A program made the translations under genes and the position numbers. A stretch of 33,751 nt of DNA from UBA5738 sp964470995 (lineage in GTDB: Bacteria > Patescibacteriota > Minisyncoccia > Minisyncoccales > UBA5738), in NCBI GenBank assembly GCA_964470995.1, contig CAYYEP010000013.1:1-33751 (forward strand), in the 5' to 3' direction. The notes beneath the pieces were generated by a model, which was given only the letters and a program-made list of their open reading frames with translations, ran no database searches and had not been told where the DNA came from. How positions within the stretch are numbered: the first letter of the stretch is position 1; each line of letters begins with the position of its first letter. Positions 1-6,757 of this stretch are shown here, piece by piece.

Positions 1-28
1 AACACAAAAAACCCGCTGTACGCGGGCT
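1..28 (-). terminator. Intrinsic terminator at left edge
   Basis: Read on the minus strand, a CCCGC/GCGGG stem is followed by a run of six T. It points leftward, and no minus-strand protein ORF lies immediately upstream of it. It may therefore end the candidate RNA at 50-173, or serve a transcript I cannot identify. Confidence 0.5.
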
Positions 29-49
29 CTTGCGCAAAACTCTGCTACT

Positions 50-173
50 TGGCGGAGGCTAGTGGATGATGTTCTCACCTATTGGAAGACCACGACAGAC
101 CGATTTTATATCCCGGATCTTCCACCTTCCAAATCTGCCACTCTAGCGATGAGCTATCGCTAGTGTTAGCCCC
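50..173 (-). ncRNA. Candidate structured RNA, family not recognised
   Basis: A 124-base stretch with nested complementarity and no supported ORF. Closing helix: 55-61 with 167-173. Side hairpin: 143-150 with 156-163, a perfect 8 bp stem with a 5-base loop. Second helix: 61-65 with 138-142. Inner hairpin: 84-89 with 118-123. In the closing helix one position is a G.U wobble if the minus strand is transcribed but an A.C mismatch if the plus strand is, which favours the minus strand. A minus-strand terminator lies just downstream (1-28). A further hairpin (174-184 with 188-200) lies immediately upstream. I saw no tmRNA, RNase P, SRP or tRNA signature. It could also be the folded end of a mobile element. 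Confidence 0.25.
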
Positions 174-214
174 GGTTCGCCGGGAAACCCGGCGCGAACC
201 AAGTAATGGATTGA

Positions 215-877
215 TTGGCTTATGTTGCGATCAGTTCAATGAATAAAACAACTATAAAACAAACCATCGAAGAAATTGATAATTTAACAATCCAAATCGA
301 AGAAATCGAAAAACCAATCCATACCCTTGAATTAAAGATTATCTCAATAAAAAATACAATCGAGCGGGGCAAAAGACTAAAGGAGTCGGATTATTTTGGC
401 TACACAAAGCAGAACGGCGATGAAACTATCCGGCAGCTAGAACAAACTCTCAATACTAATTTGGATGAGTTAAAATCGCTTAAGGAGAAAGCCGAAAATC
501 AGGCAAAACCGCTACTTATTGCCATAAGCAATAAAGAGGCTCTTCTTGCAAAAATGCGGGAGAAGAGCGCCTCTAAAAGAAAACAGGAGCGGGAAAACCG
601 GGTTCAAGGCAAAACACCAATAGACCTTATGCGGTGGGCAAAGCGTTTGCGCTGGCAATATCAACGACCATTGGATCCAATGGTATGGAAAGCTATTGGA
701 TTGGCCTCGAAAAGAGAAAGGCAAATTTTGGATCAAATTATGGCAATACATGAACTAAAATTGGTCCATCGAAGTGAACTATCAAAACATTACACCAATA
801 AATATAAAAGCTACCGTTTAAATATTTACAAGCATAGCTTTTATCTGTTGCCCATCAGATTATCGACAAAAAAATAG
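215..877 (+). CDS. Hypothetical coiled-coil protein
   Basis: Unrecognised protein of 220 residues from a TTG at 215; a stop at 212-214 rules out anything further upstream. An ATG at 239 gives 212 residues, and neither start has a clear ribosome site. Residues about 10-120 are charged and heptad-like, predicting a long coiled coil. A basic patch with R/K runs follows (about 115-135), then a tryptophan-containing segment (about 138-160) and a basic C-terminus. The basic stretches suggest nucleic-acid contact, which is inference only. It is transcribed alone, converging on the minus operon beyond 919, with a shared terminator hairpin overlapping its stop. It belongs to the accessory block. Confidence 0.6.
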   Translation: MAYVAISSMNKTTIKQTIEEIDNLTIQIEEIEKPIHTLELKIISIKNTIERGKRLKESDYFGYTKQNGDETIRQLEQTLNTNLDELKSLKEKAENQAKPLLIAISNKEALLAKMREKSASKRKQERENRVQGKTPIDLMRWAKRLRWQYQRPLDPMVWKAIGLASKRERQILDQIMAIHELKLVHRSELSKHYTNKYKSYRLNIYKHSFYLLPIRLSTKK

Positions 878-895
878 CGCTCAAACGCTATTTTT
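870..895. terminator. Bidirectional terminator between convergent genes
   Basis: A 10 bp A/T-flanked stem (AAAAATAGCG with CGCTATTTTT, loop CTCAAA) overlaps the stop of the upstream plus gene and sits before the stop of the minus operon. Both strands give a stem followed by a T run, so it can stop transcription from either side. Confidence 0.75.
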
Positions 896-918
896 AAAAT
901 TATGTCGCATGATACAAT

Positions 919-1446
919 CTAGAATCCTATTTTGGTCTCAATCTTATCTAATCTCTGACCTATAAATTCTATGTCTTTATAGACCTCAGTCCTAAGCAAC
1001 GAAATATCAAAGTTATTTTTATCTATATTCGAATATTTACTCTTAAGGTCATCTATATTTTTGTTTAATGATTCAATATCTGCGGCAGTCTTTGTAATTT
1101 TTTCCTGTTGACTCCAAACTGTAGTGACACACACACCAACAACGCCTAAAAAGATAGTGGAAGCGGCGGCAATTGCAAACCCAGGAAGACTTTCCTGGAT
1201 TTTAGTACCCCACGATTTATATGTTTGGTTTTTTTTAGTAATGGTGTCAACTGGCTTTTCTTCACCTATCTTAATGATTTCGGCCGTTTGTCGCTCCATA
1301 TCGGGCCCGGAAAAATTTCTCTCACGATCCGGTAGTGTAGTTTCGATGCTTTCCCCGGGAATTTTTAAAGCAGCAACGTATCGTTGGCGTTCTTTCGGCG
1401 TCTTAAATCCTTGAGATTCCCTACTATATTTATATCTATTCTTCAT
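919..1446 (-). CDS. Hypothetical single-pass membrane protein with coiled coil
   Basis: Unrecognised 175-residue protein. The first ~85 residues are charged and hydrophilic. A hydrophobic segment at about 88-110 (rich in A, I, V, G) is a clear transmembrane helix. Residues about 112-172 are a heptad-type coiled coil with K, I, L, D and N. It is the last gene of the five-gene minus operon that starts at the zinc-ribbon gene near 3468, 9 bases after the preceding gene. The layout, a cytoplasmic head, one membrane helix and a coiled-coil stalk, would suit a scaffold or partner for the other membrane proteins in the operon. That role is inference. Confidence 0.6.
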   Translation of the reverse strand: MKNRYKYSRESQGFKTPKERQRYVAALKIPGESIETTLPDRERNFSGPDMERQTAEIIKIGEEKPVDTITKKNQTYKSWGTKIQESLPGFAIAAASTIFLGVVGVCVTTVWSQQEKITKTAADIESLNKNIDDLKSKYSNIDKNNFDISLLRTEVYKDIEFIGQRLDKIETKIGF

Positions 1447-1455
1447 ATTTAAAAT

Positions 1456-2133
1456 CTATTTCAATCTTAATACCTTATTTTCTTTGTACTCACTTAACGC
1501 AATATCAACGAATTTATTAAATTCCAAATCATCGCTACTACTAATAACTGGCCCATAGTAAAGCTGATAATCAAATTTGAATATTAAACCAGCTTTATTT
1601 TGCTGAAACGTTTGCACCAAATTATAGTAGTCAATCAGTTCTTTCTTTATGAATCCGTTCTTGCTTGGAATTTTATTTGAAAAAATTAGATCAAAATTGT
1701 CCGGTGTGACAATACATTCTTTATTAAATATATTTTCGGCTATTTTTTTAATAGCTGCGTTATCATTATTTAATTTATGCTCAAACACAATTCCTATCCT
1801 ATCAAAATTGGTAAAAGAAAATTTTTTAAGAATTTCATTATTAATGTAGGGAAAATATTTTTCCTTAATATCGGCAATAGTTTGATCAAATTTGTCTGTA
1901 TTTAATAGCAAAATGACATTATCAATATCGATTGACAGCATATCCCCTTTTTTTTGGTTGATTAAACAGCGACCGTCATTAATTGTTTCAGCAACCACGT
2001 TGAAAAAATCTCTTTTAAAAGGTGATCCTTCGCTGCTTAGAATATGATCGAAAATCTTGCCCGTCATATTCGGAACATTGAATGAACGGTTATATTTGAT
2101 ACCTAAAATAATTTTTTTAATATTATCTTTCAT
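1456..2133 (-). CDS. Hypothetical cytoplasmic protein
   Basis: Unrecognised 225-residue protein with no signal peptide or membrane segment. It is rich in Asn, Lys, Ile and Phe, matching the low GC of the block. The middle contains an alternating hydrophobic strand (FDRIGIVFEHKL) and the C-terminus another (AGLIFKFDYQLYY), suggesting an alpha/beta fold. The shape loosely recalls the widespread TIGR04255-type proteins of unknown function, but I cannot confirm that. It is fourth in the minus operon, 42 bases after the 195-residue gene and 9 bases before the coiled-coil membrane gene. Confidence 0.6.
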   Translation of the reverse strand: MKDNIKKIILGIKYNRSFNVPNMTGKIFDHILSSEGSPFKRDFFNVVAETINDGRCLINQKKGDMLSIDIDNVILLLNTDKFDQTIADIKEKYFPYINNEILKKFSFTNFDRIGIVFEHKLNNDNAAIKKIAENIFNKECIVTPDNFDLIFSNKIPSKNGFIKKELIDYYNLVQTFQQNKAGLIFKFDYQLYYGPVISSSDDLEFNKFVDIALSEYKENKVLRLK

Positions 2134-2175
2134 ATAATATGGTTTATTTTTTTCTTCAGCTCTATATTTTAAATC

Positions 2176-2763
2176 TTAGTGAGCCCTTCCAGCTTCGGGG
2201 ATTTTATGCGTTTTTATGCTGTATTCTATGCTACTACCCACACTTGGATTTAGCCGATATTGAAGACGATATTCATCAAAATTTGATGGCTTGGCCCCTA
2301 CGGTAGATATTAGATATGCAATATCAGTAAAATCATTAGGATTGGGCACCCATTTAAATTTATCGATGGAAAAGTTAATTATTCTTGGATCCTGAGTACA
2401 CCCCGTATAATCTCCTTGATTCCAGGCCGCCAAACCCCTTGCCTTTATGCAAACGTTTATCAAGGCCTGCCTATTCGCACCTAACTTATCTCCGACAATA
2501 GAGACTAAATCGTATTTTACAGAATCTATCACCATAAAATTCCCAATATCACCTCTGGGACATATTTTTTGATTACTCAACCCTACCTTACCAAAAGGAT
2601 AAAGCTTGTCGCAATTTTCGTTATTCGCGGCCAAAATGAAATTGTCTATTTCCTTCCTCAATATTTTTTCCCTGTTAATTATTAAATCAAAATCAAGGGA
2701 ATATAGCATTCCCAGAAAAGAAATTGAAATTACCGATAGTAATATTAAAAATATTTTTTTCAT
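2176..2763 (-). CDS. Hypothetical exported or membrane-anchored protein
   Basis: Unrecognised 195-residue protein. Residues 1-3 are basic, and about 4-22 form a hydrophobic helix (ILLSVISISFLGMLY) that fits an uncleaved signal anchor or signal peptide. The rest is soluble, with four cysteines spread over the central part, and should lie outside the membrane. Third gene of the minus operon. Its neighbours on both sides in the operon also include membrane proteins, so an envelope-associated function is likely but unspecified. Confidence 0.6.
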   Translation of the reverse strand: MKKIFLILLSVISISFLGMLYSLDFDLIINREKILRKEIDNFILAANNENCDKLYPFGKVGLSNQKICPRGDIGNFMVIDSVKYDLVSIVGDKLGANRQALINVCIKARGLAAWNQGDYTGCTQDPRIINFSIDKFKWVPNPNDFTDIAYLISTVGAKPSNFDEYRLQYRLNPSVGSSIEYSIKTHKIPEAGRAH

Positions 2764-2817
2764 ATTTAAAAAAGATGCTTCCGTATTTGTATCCTTTTTT
2801 ATAGGCGCATTTTTTGT

Positions 2818-3138
2818 TTATCGGTGATTCCACCACGCGCCTAGGCTTCCAATTACCATTCCAATAATACCAAGGCCTAAATAGAAATTAGCTAATTTAA
2901 TGATTGCGACATCGGCCACAGGGGTACCCCCAAAACCAAAATGGCCCATATATAAACCGATAATGATCGAAACTCCAGAGACTAATTGTATCCCCTTCCA
3001 AGTTTTGCCGGTTTGTTCGATTACTACGACCGTTTCCTTGGCTTGAACTCCCCCATTAATCGGATTCCCACAAGCTGGACAGGCTGTTGCTTTGTCCGAT
3101 ATTTCCCTGCCGCATTCACTACATTTTATTAATGCCAT
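2818..3138 (-). CDS. Zinc-ribbon membrane protein, copy 2
   Basis: A 106-residue protein with an N-terminal double CxxC zinc ribbon (CSEC at 6-9, CPAC at 20-23), a polar linker, and two hydrophobic helices (about 50-67 and 83-100) ending in GSLGAWWNHR. It is the paralog of the gene just upstream (3148-3468): same length, near-identical first ~50 residues and identical last ten, with a divergent middle. The pattern shows a tandem duplication followed by change in the first membrane helix and the loop. Zinc-ribbon plus membrane-helix proteins of this kind are common in CPR genomes and have no assigned function. Confidence 0.75.
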   Translation of the reverse strand: MALIKCSECGREISDKATACPACGNPINGGVQAKETVVVIEQTGKTWKGIQLVSGVSIIIGLYMGHFGFGGTPVADVAIIKLANFYLGLGIIGMVIGSLGAWWNHR

Positions 3139-3147
3139 GTTTTTAAA

Positions 3148-3468
3148 TTAGCGATGGTTCCACCACGCACCGAGACTGCCGACAATCCAACCAATCATAC
3201 CAAGTCCCACAAAAATATTACCCACTCTCTTGGCTTCAAGGTCATCCGCGTATACACCTCCAGCATGGCTAAGAACCATAAAAAGCCCAGCCCAAAACAT
3301 AAAACCGAAGATCAATTGAAGCGCTTTCCAAGTTTTGCTTGTCTGCTCGATCACCACGACTTTTTCTTTCGTTTGCCCTCCCCCATGTATTGGATTACCG
3401 CAACCCGGACAGGCTGGTGCTTTGTCCGATATTTCCTTGCCGCATTCACCGCATTTTATTAATGCCAT
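3148..3468 (-). CDS. Zinc-ribbon membrane protein, copy 1
   Basis: First gene of the minus operon. It has 106 residues with CGEC and CPGC cysteine pairs forming an N-terminal zinc ribbon, a conserved linker around KVVVIEQT, then two hydrophobic helices with an intervening loop and the terminal motif GSLGAWWNHR. The second copy follows after 9 bases. A promoter with a TTGACG -35 and a TACAAT -10 lies about 40 bases upstream (3507-3535). The ribbon could bind nucleic acid or a protein partner at the cytoplasmic face; function unknown. Confidence 0.75.
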   Translation of the reverse strand: MALIKCGECGKEISDKAPACPGCGNPIHGGGQTKEKVVVIEQTSKTWKALQLIFGFMFWAGLFMVLSHAGGVYADDLEAKRVGNIFVGLGMIGWIVGSLGAWWNHR

Positions 3469-3492
3469 GTTTTTATATCCCCCCTTAAAAGA

Positions 3493-3520
3493 TTGACATT
3501 TTAGGTATTGTAATTAAAAT
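3493..3520 (+). promoter_or_regulatory. Sigma70-type promoter for the 3569 gene
   Basis: TTGACA at 3493-3498 and TAAAAT at 3515-3520 with a 16-base spacer. It overlaps the opposite-facing promoter at 3507-3535, so the two cannot easily be occupied together. Confidence 0.6.
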
Positions 3521-3535
3521 TTAACAATGCGTCAA
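3507..3535 (-). promoter_or_regulatory. Sigma70-type promoter for the zinc-ribbon operon
   Basis: On the minus strand TTGACG (3535-3530) and TACAAT (3512-3507) are separated by 17 bases. It drives the operon starting at 3468. The two divergent promoters interleave: each -10 box falls inside the other's spacer. Confidence 0.6.
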
Positions 3536-3568
3536 CGGTTTATGGCTAACATAATGTAGCGGAAACGT

Positions 3569-4258
3569 ATGGATAGCGAAAAGCTGAAAAAATTTACTAA
3601 AGTGCTTTATGATAGTCCCTTTATTCCGGCCATTCCTAAATGGCAATTTTTAAGTATTACAAAACTAAACAAGGAGGGCTTTGATCGAGAGGATATAACG
3701 AGAGGGCTACAAGATTTAACCGATTCAGGAATAATTTCTTTCTTTAAAATCATCTACCCCACCAAAAAATTCTATTCCAGTAAAGAGTCATTGCCGCAGG
3801 ATACTCCAAATGTAGTCAAGAAAACTTTTGTAAAAGTTTTGCGATCTTTATATTCTGCATCTTTTCCAAAGACGCTTATTTTTGTTTTCAACCACAAAAA
3901 GAGGGATGAATTTATTGGCGATAAACCACAAAACACAGGAACGGTAGAGGCGATATTTGATGATGAAACGGCGAAAATAAAAATTAATGGTATCCCTATT
4001 CAATTACCATCCCACAATCATGAGCATTATTTTTGCCGTGCTTTGTTCTCTCGCTTGCCCGGGGAAGCTATCGATTGGGAGGCTGTTTATGAAGCAATGG
4101 CCGGCTACCAAGATTTTGGGCAATATACGAAGAAGCATGATAGCGACAAGAGAAAGGTTTACGATACATATTTAAGAATTAATAAAAGAATATTAAACAT
4201 GGCAGGAATTAAAGGTTTTTTTACTTGGGAGAATAAATCTATAAAAAGGAACCATTAG
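3569..4258 (+). CDS. Hypothetical protein, possible DNA-binding regulator
   Basis: Unrecognised 229-residue protein. The first ~70 residues are helical and suit a winged-helix shape (ITRGLQDLTDSGIISFFKI resembles a recognition helix followed by a wing). The centre has beta-rich sequence (about 125-145). The C-terminal part from about 150 is again helical, with many K/R/Y and a predicted second helical domain ending in a basic tail. Its promoter interleaves with that of the minus operon, a typical position for a regulator of a divergent unit. That role is inferred from position and the possible fold, not from family recognition. It is followed by an intrinsic terminator at 4298-4330. Confidence 0.6.
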   Translation: MDSEKLKKFTKVLYDSPFIPAIPKWQFLSITKLNKEGFDREDITRGLQDLTDSGIISFFKIIYPTKKFYSSKESLPQDTPNVVKKTFVKVLRSLYSASFPKTLIFVFNHKKRDEFIGDKPQNTGTVEAIFDDETAKIKINGIPIQLPSHNHEHYFCRALFSRLPGEAIDWEAVYEAMAGYQDFGQYTKKHDSDKRKVYDTYLRINKRILNMAGIKGFFTWENKSIKRNH

Positions 4259-4297
4259 AATCACAGTGACTCAAAAGTGAGTCATAATCCAAAACCG

Positions 4298-4330
4298 CAG
4301 ACTACTTGTATAAGTAGCCTGTTTTTCGTT
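4298..4330 (+). terminator. Intrinsic terminator after the 3569 gene
   Basis: Stem CAG-a-CTACTT / AAGTAG-c-CTG with loop GTAT, then TTTTTCGTTTT. It separates the upstream gene from the recombinase operon. A smaller hairpin (TGACTC/GAGTCA) lies just before it, near 4266-4283. Confidence 0.75.
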
Positions 4331-4368
4331 TTAGACAGGTAAAAGGTCGAGAAACCAACAAAAAAACC

Positions 4369-4548
4369 ATGATCTCAAAAGAGGCGCTTGAGGAGTTTAA
4401 GCAAATTTGGCGTGAAGAATACGGAGAAGTTATCTCCGATGATTTTGCGTTGAAACAAGCAACGGTGCTTCTTTCAGTCATGGATAAAATCTATCGGCCA
4501 ATCAAAAAAGATTGGCTCAATAAATATGACCGAAGAGAAAAAAGCTGA
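4369..4548 (+). CDS. Small conserved-type protein preceding the recombinase
   Basis: A 59-residue ORF starting at ATG 4369. It reads as a compact helical protein with acidic clusters (EEFKQIWREEYGEVISDD) and a C-terminal segment containing YRPIKKDWL. From memory, small proteins of this type (an ISKEA...EF...SD...A...LL...IYRPIKK pattern) often sit directly upstream of serine recombinases in CPR integrated elements; I cannot verify that here. It overlaps the next ORF by 23 bases and so is translationally coupled to it. The pairing suggests a recombination accessory factor or directionality factor, which is inference. Confidence 0.7.
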   Translation: MISKEALEEFKQIWREEYGEVISDDFALKQATVLLSVMDKIYRPIKKDWLNKYDRREKS

Positions 4549-4810
4549 CGACAGTTGCGAAAATATGTTTAAGTCAGTTATATACGAATTACATTGGTTC
4601 ACCCGGAAGCAAATCTTGCTCTATTATTATGAAAAAGATATTATTCCAATAATAGAACAGCTAAAAAATTCCGGGGCAGAACTCGCAAAAATTAATTCTT
4701 TTGAGTTAATTGAAATATTCGAACAAAAAAGATTACCCAAGAAACAAAATTTTGTTTCTTGGATGTTGGGCAAACATGGAAAACCAAAGCAACCTCACGC
4801 AAAAATCTAA
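4526..4810 (+). CDS. Hypothetical protein between small ORF and recombinase
   Basis: Unrecognised 94-residue protein, helical, with an acidic N-terminus (MTEEKKADD) and a basic tail. It overlaps the 59-residue ORF upstream by 23 bases and the recombinase start (4776) by 35 bases. Its 3' part contains the perfect palindrome at 4737-4762. Overlap on both sides suggests translational coupling in one operon. It could be a second accessory factor, or a non-functional overlap ORF whose DNA carries the regulatory palindrome. Confidence 0.5.
   Translation: MTEEKKADDSCENMFKSVIYELHWFTRKQILLYYYEKDIIPIIEQLKNSGAELAKINSFELIEIFEQKRLPKKQNFVSWMLGKHGKPKQPHAKI
4737..4762. repeat. Perfect 26 bp palindrome before the recombinase start
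   Basis: CCAAGAAACAAAA followed directly by its exact reverse complement, two 13-base arms with no spacer. It ends 13 bases before the recombinase ATG. As DNA it is a strong dimer operator candidate. As RNA it would fold over the translation initiation region. Either would limit recombinase expression. Confidence 0.8.
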
Positions 4811-6446
4811 ATACTTCGTGTATTGCCGGAAATCGAGCGAAGATAATAATCGACAAATTCAAAGCCTTGAATCTCAAGAAAAGGTGCTTTTGGAAATGGC
4901 CGATAGATTTAAACTGGAGGTTGCCGATATTTTCAAGGAAGCTAAATCGGCTAAAACCCCGGAAAAGCGGCTCGTTTTTAGCGAGATGATCAAAAAGATT
5001 AAGGCCGGGAAAGCGAATGGAATTTTATGTTGGAAACTCGATCGCTTAGCTCGCAATCCGGACGAAGCCGGAAAAATCATCGGCATGCTTCAACGAGGAG
5101 AAATAAAACATATTAAAACGGCAGAAAACGATTATTACCCCGAAGATAACGCTATTTTATCTCATGTTGAATTCGGCATGGCAAACCAGTACAGCCGTGA
5201 TCTTAGCGCGAACGTCAGACGAGGGATGAAATCGAAGCTAGAAAAGGGCTGGTATCCCTGTAAAGCCCCGCTAGGCTACGAAAACAGCATAACTAAGGGT
5301 AAAGGCAATAACGATATTATCAAAGACCCAAAACGCTTTGAAACGGTTAAAAGAATGTGGCAAATGTTGCTTTCCGGCAATTATACCGCCCCGCAGATCC
5401 TCGATCTTGCAACAAACGAATGGAAATTCAGAACTCACCAGACCAATAGGCCATTATCTGTATCTTGCATTTACAACATGTTCAGCAACCCTTTTTATTG
5501 CGGAAGATTTGAATATCCGAAAGGAAGCGGAAACTGGTATAAGGGCTTGCACGAGCCGATAGTCACGGAAAAAGAGTTTGAGAGGATCCAAATTTTACTT
5601 GGCCGTAGAAATAGTCCAAGGTTGCAGAAACACCAATTCGAATTTACCGGAATTATGCGTTGTGGCCATTGTAACGGAGGCATTACCGCCGAAACAAAAA
5701 ACAAGCGGCAAAAATGCGGCACAGTTCACCAATATACCTATTACCATTGCACCCGGAAAAAGGATAAGCATTGCCCGGAAAAAGCAATAAGGATCGAGGT
5801 ATTAAACAAGCAAGCCGATCAAGCTACGAAGAAATTAGAAGTCCCTAAAAGATTCTTGGACTGGGCGGTTAACTATTTAGGCGAAGTTAGAAACAACGAG
5901 ATTCAAAGCCAGAAAGATATTGTTAAAAGCAAACAAGAAAGGATATCGGAAATTGAGAAACAACTCACTTCCCTATTCCTGAAATATACCGATCCGGAGA
6001 ACCTGCATGGAGAATTAATCAGCAATGAGGCATACAAAAACCGCAAGAATACCTTGGAAAAAGAAAAATCCGAACTACATGAAGGGATAAATAATTATTC
6101 CGAACGACTTGATGAATATATCCAATTAACCGAAAGGACGTTTAATTTCGCACTATATGCCAATATTTGGTTTAAGAATGGAGATAGAGACACTAAAAGG
6201 AGTATATTTAATTGTTTAGGTTCGAACCCCATATTAGAGGATCAAATTATTAACTTTTCGCTTCAAAGACCATTTCAATTCATTACAGAAGCTCAAAAAG
6301 GGGTAAATCGGGAATTTAGCAAGGTTAGAACCGCTAAAATAGCCCAAAATAAAGCGAAATCCGCCGTTTGTGCGGCGGAGTTTCCTGTAGGGCGGCCCCA
6401 ATGGGAGTCGAACCCGTGTTCCCTGGCTGAGAACCAGGTGTCCTAG
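4776..6446 (+). CDS. Large serine recombinase (integrase)
   Basis: Site-specific recombinase of the resolvase/invertase superfamily, 556 residues from ATG 4776; the frame is open further upstream, but the conserved domain starts just after this Met. The N-terminal catalytic domain begins YCRKSSEDNNRQ with the nucleophilic serine, followed by WKLDRLARNPDEAG with the active-site arginines. The recombinase domain follows (about 150-270), then a zinc ribbon with CxxC pairs (MRCGHC ... YHCTRK ... HCPEKA), then a coiled coil (about 385-460). It should integrate and excise the block to its left. The last ~20 residues are encoded by the tRNA-Glu gene on the opposite strand, so the frame runs into the presumed attachment site. 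A palindrome sits directly before its start. Confidence 0.9.
   Translation: MENQSNLTQKSKYFVYCRKSSEDNNRQIQSLESQEKVLLEMADRFKLEVADIFKEAKSAKTPEKRLVFSEMIKKIKAGKANGILCWKLDRLARNPDEAGKIIGMLQRGEIKHIKTAENDYYPEDNAILSHVEFGMANQYSRDLSANVRRGMKSKLEKGWYPCKAPLGYENSITKGKGNNDIIKDPKRFETVKRMWQMLLSGNYTAPQILDLATNEWKFRTHQTNRPLSVSCIYNMFSNPFYCGRFEYPKGSGNWYKGLHEPIVTEKEFERIQILLGRRNSPRLQKHQFEFTGIMRCGHCNGGITAETKNKRQKCGTVHQYTYYHCTRKKDKHCPEKAIRIEVLNKQADQATKKLEVPKRFLDWAVNYLGEVRNNEIQSQKDIVKSKQERISEIEKQLTSLFLKYTDPENLHGELISNEAYKNRKNTLEKEKSELHEGINNYSERLDEYIQLTERTFNFALYANIWFKNGDRDTKRSIFNCLGSNPILEDQIINFSLQRPFQFITEAQKGVNREFSKVRTAKIAQNKAKSAVCAAEFPVGRPQWESNPCSLAENQVS
6345..6378 (-). terminator. Terminator of tRNA-Glu
   Basis: Stem CCGCCG/CGGCGG with a 6-base loop at 6361-6378. 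On the minus strand it is followed by a T-rich stretch, although the run is interrupted. It lies about 15 bases after the mature tRNA end and also inside the recombinase C-terminal coding region. Confidence 0.5.
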
Positions 6447-6465
6447 GCCACTAGACGATGGGGCC
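6393..6465 (-). tRNA. tRNA-Glu (CTC anticodon)
   Basis: Complete cloverleaf of 73 bases. Acceptor stem GGCCCCA/TGGGGCC, D-arm around GTCTAGTGG, anticodon stem CCTGG/CCAGG with loop TTCTCAG (anticodon CTC, reads GAG), and T-arm containing GGGTTCGACTCCC. The 3' CCA is not encoded. Its 3' half overlaps the end of the recombinase gene on the other strand, consistent with use as an integration site. Confidence 0.95.
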
Positions 6466-6484
6466 AAAATTACTCAACGCAAAC

Positions 6485-6490
6485 ATTATA
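6485..6490 (-). promoter_or_regulatory. -10 box of tRNA-Glu promoter
   Basis: Perfect TATAAT on the minus strand, 20 bases upstream of the tRNA 5' end. No good -35 match is visible at 16-18 bases. Confidence 0.6.
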
Positions 6491-6614
6491 ACAGAAAACG
6501 GAAAAATTTCCAGAGCCGCGGTTTATCGTCAATTCCTAGGAACAAACCAAAATATAATACAATGTTCGGTAACCATAACCGCGCGCGGGAATAAAAAAAG
6601 AAAAACAGTTTATC

Positions 6615-6652
6615 GAGGTCGCACCTCGGCGATTACGCCGAGGAACGACCTC
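6615..6652. repeat. Large imperfect palindrome / hairpin
   Basis: Two nested perfect stems, GAGGTCG/CGACCTC and CCTCGGCG/CGCCGAGG, joined by a CA/AA internal loop with apex ATTA. It gives 15 paired bases on either strand, with no T run on either side, so it is not a normal terminator. It lies between tRNA-Glu and the promoter at 6694. It may be a boundary of the integrated block, a mobile-element footprint or a protein-binding site. Confidence 0.7.
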
Positions 6653-6693
6653 AAAATACGGACAGCCACGATTAATTACCAACCCGCTTGGCC

Positions 6694-6722
6694 TTGACTA
6701 AATCACTATTTTATGCTATATA
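6694..6722 (+). promoter_or_regulatory. Promoter of the secreted LTD-like gene
   Basis: TTGACT at 6694-6699, 17-base spacer, TATATA at 6717-6722. It is one of the best sigma70-like promoters in the window and lies about 20 bases before the Shine-Dalgarno sequence of the next gene. Confidence 0.75.
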
Positions 6723-6740
6723 TTTACACACAAATAACGT

Positions 6741-6757
6741 AAGGAGGCTAAAAAACG
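6741..6757 (+). promoter_or_regulatory. Strong ribosome site followed by ACG start
   Basis: AAGGAGG at 6741-6747, then 7 bases, then ACG at 6755-6757. A TAA stop in the same frame at 6749-6751 excludes an earlier start. No ATG, GTG or TTG occurs in frame until GTG at 6980, which would discard the signal peptide. Confidence 0.65.

Noticed and set aside
50..173. tmRNA or tRNA with intron
   Set aside because: The closing stem GGGGCTA/TAGCCTC looks tRNA-like, but there is no proper T-loop or anticodon arm, the size is wrong for tmRNA and no tag peptide is seen.
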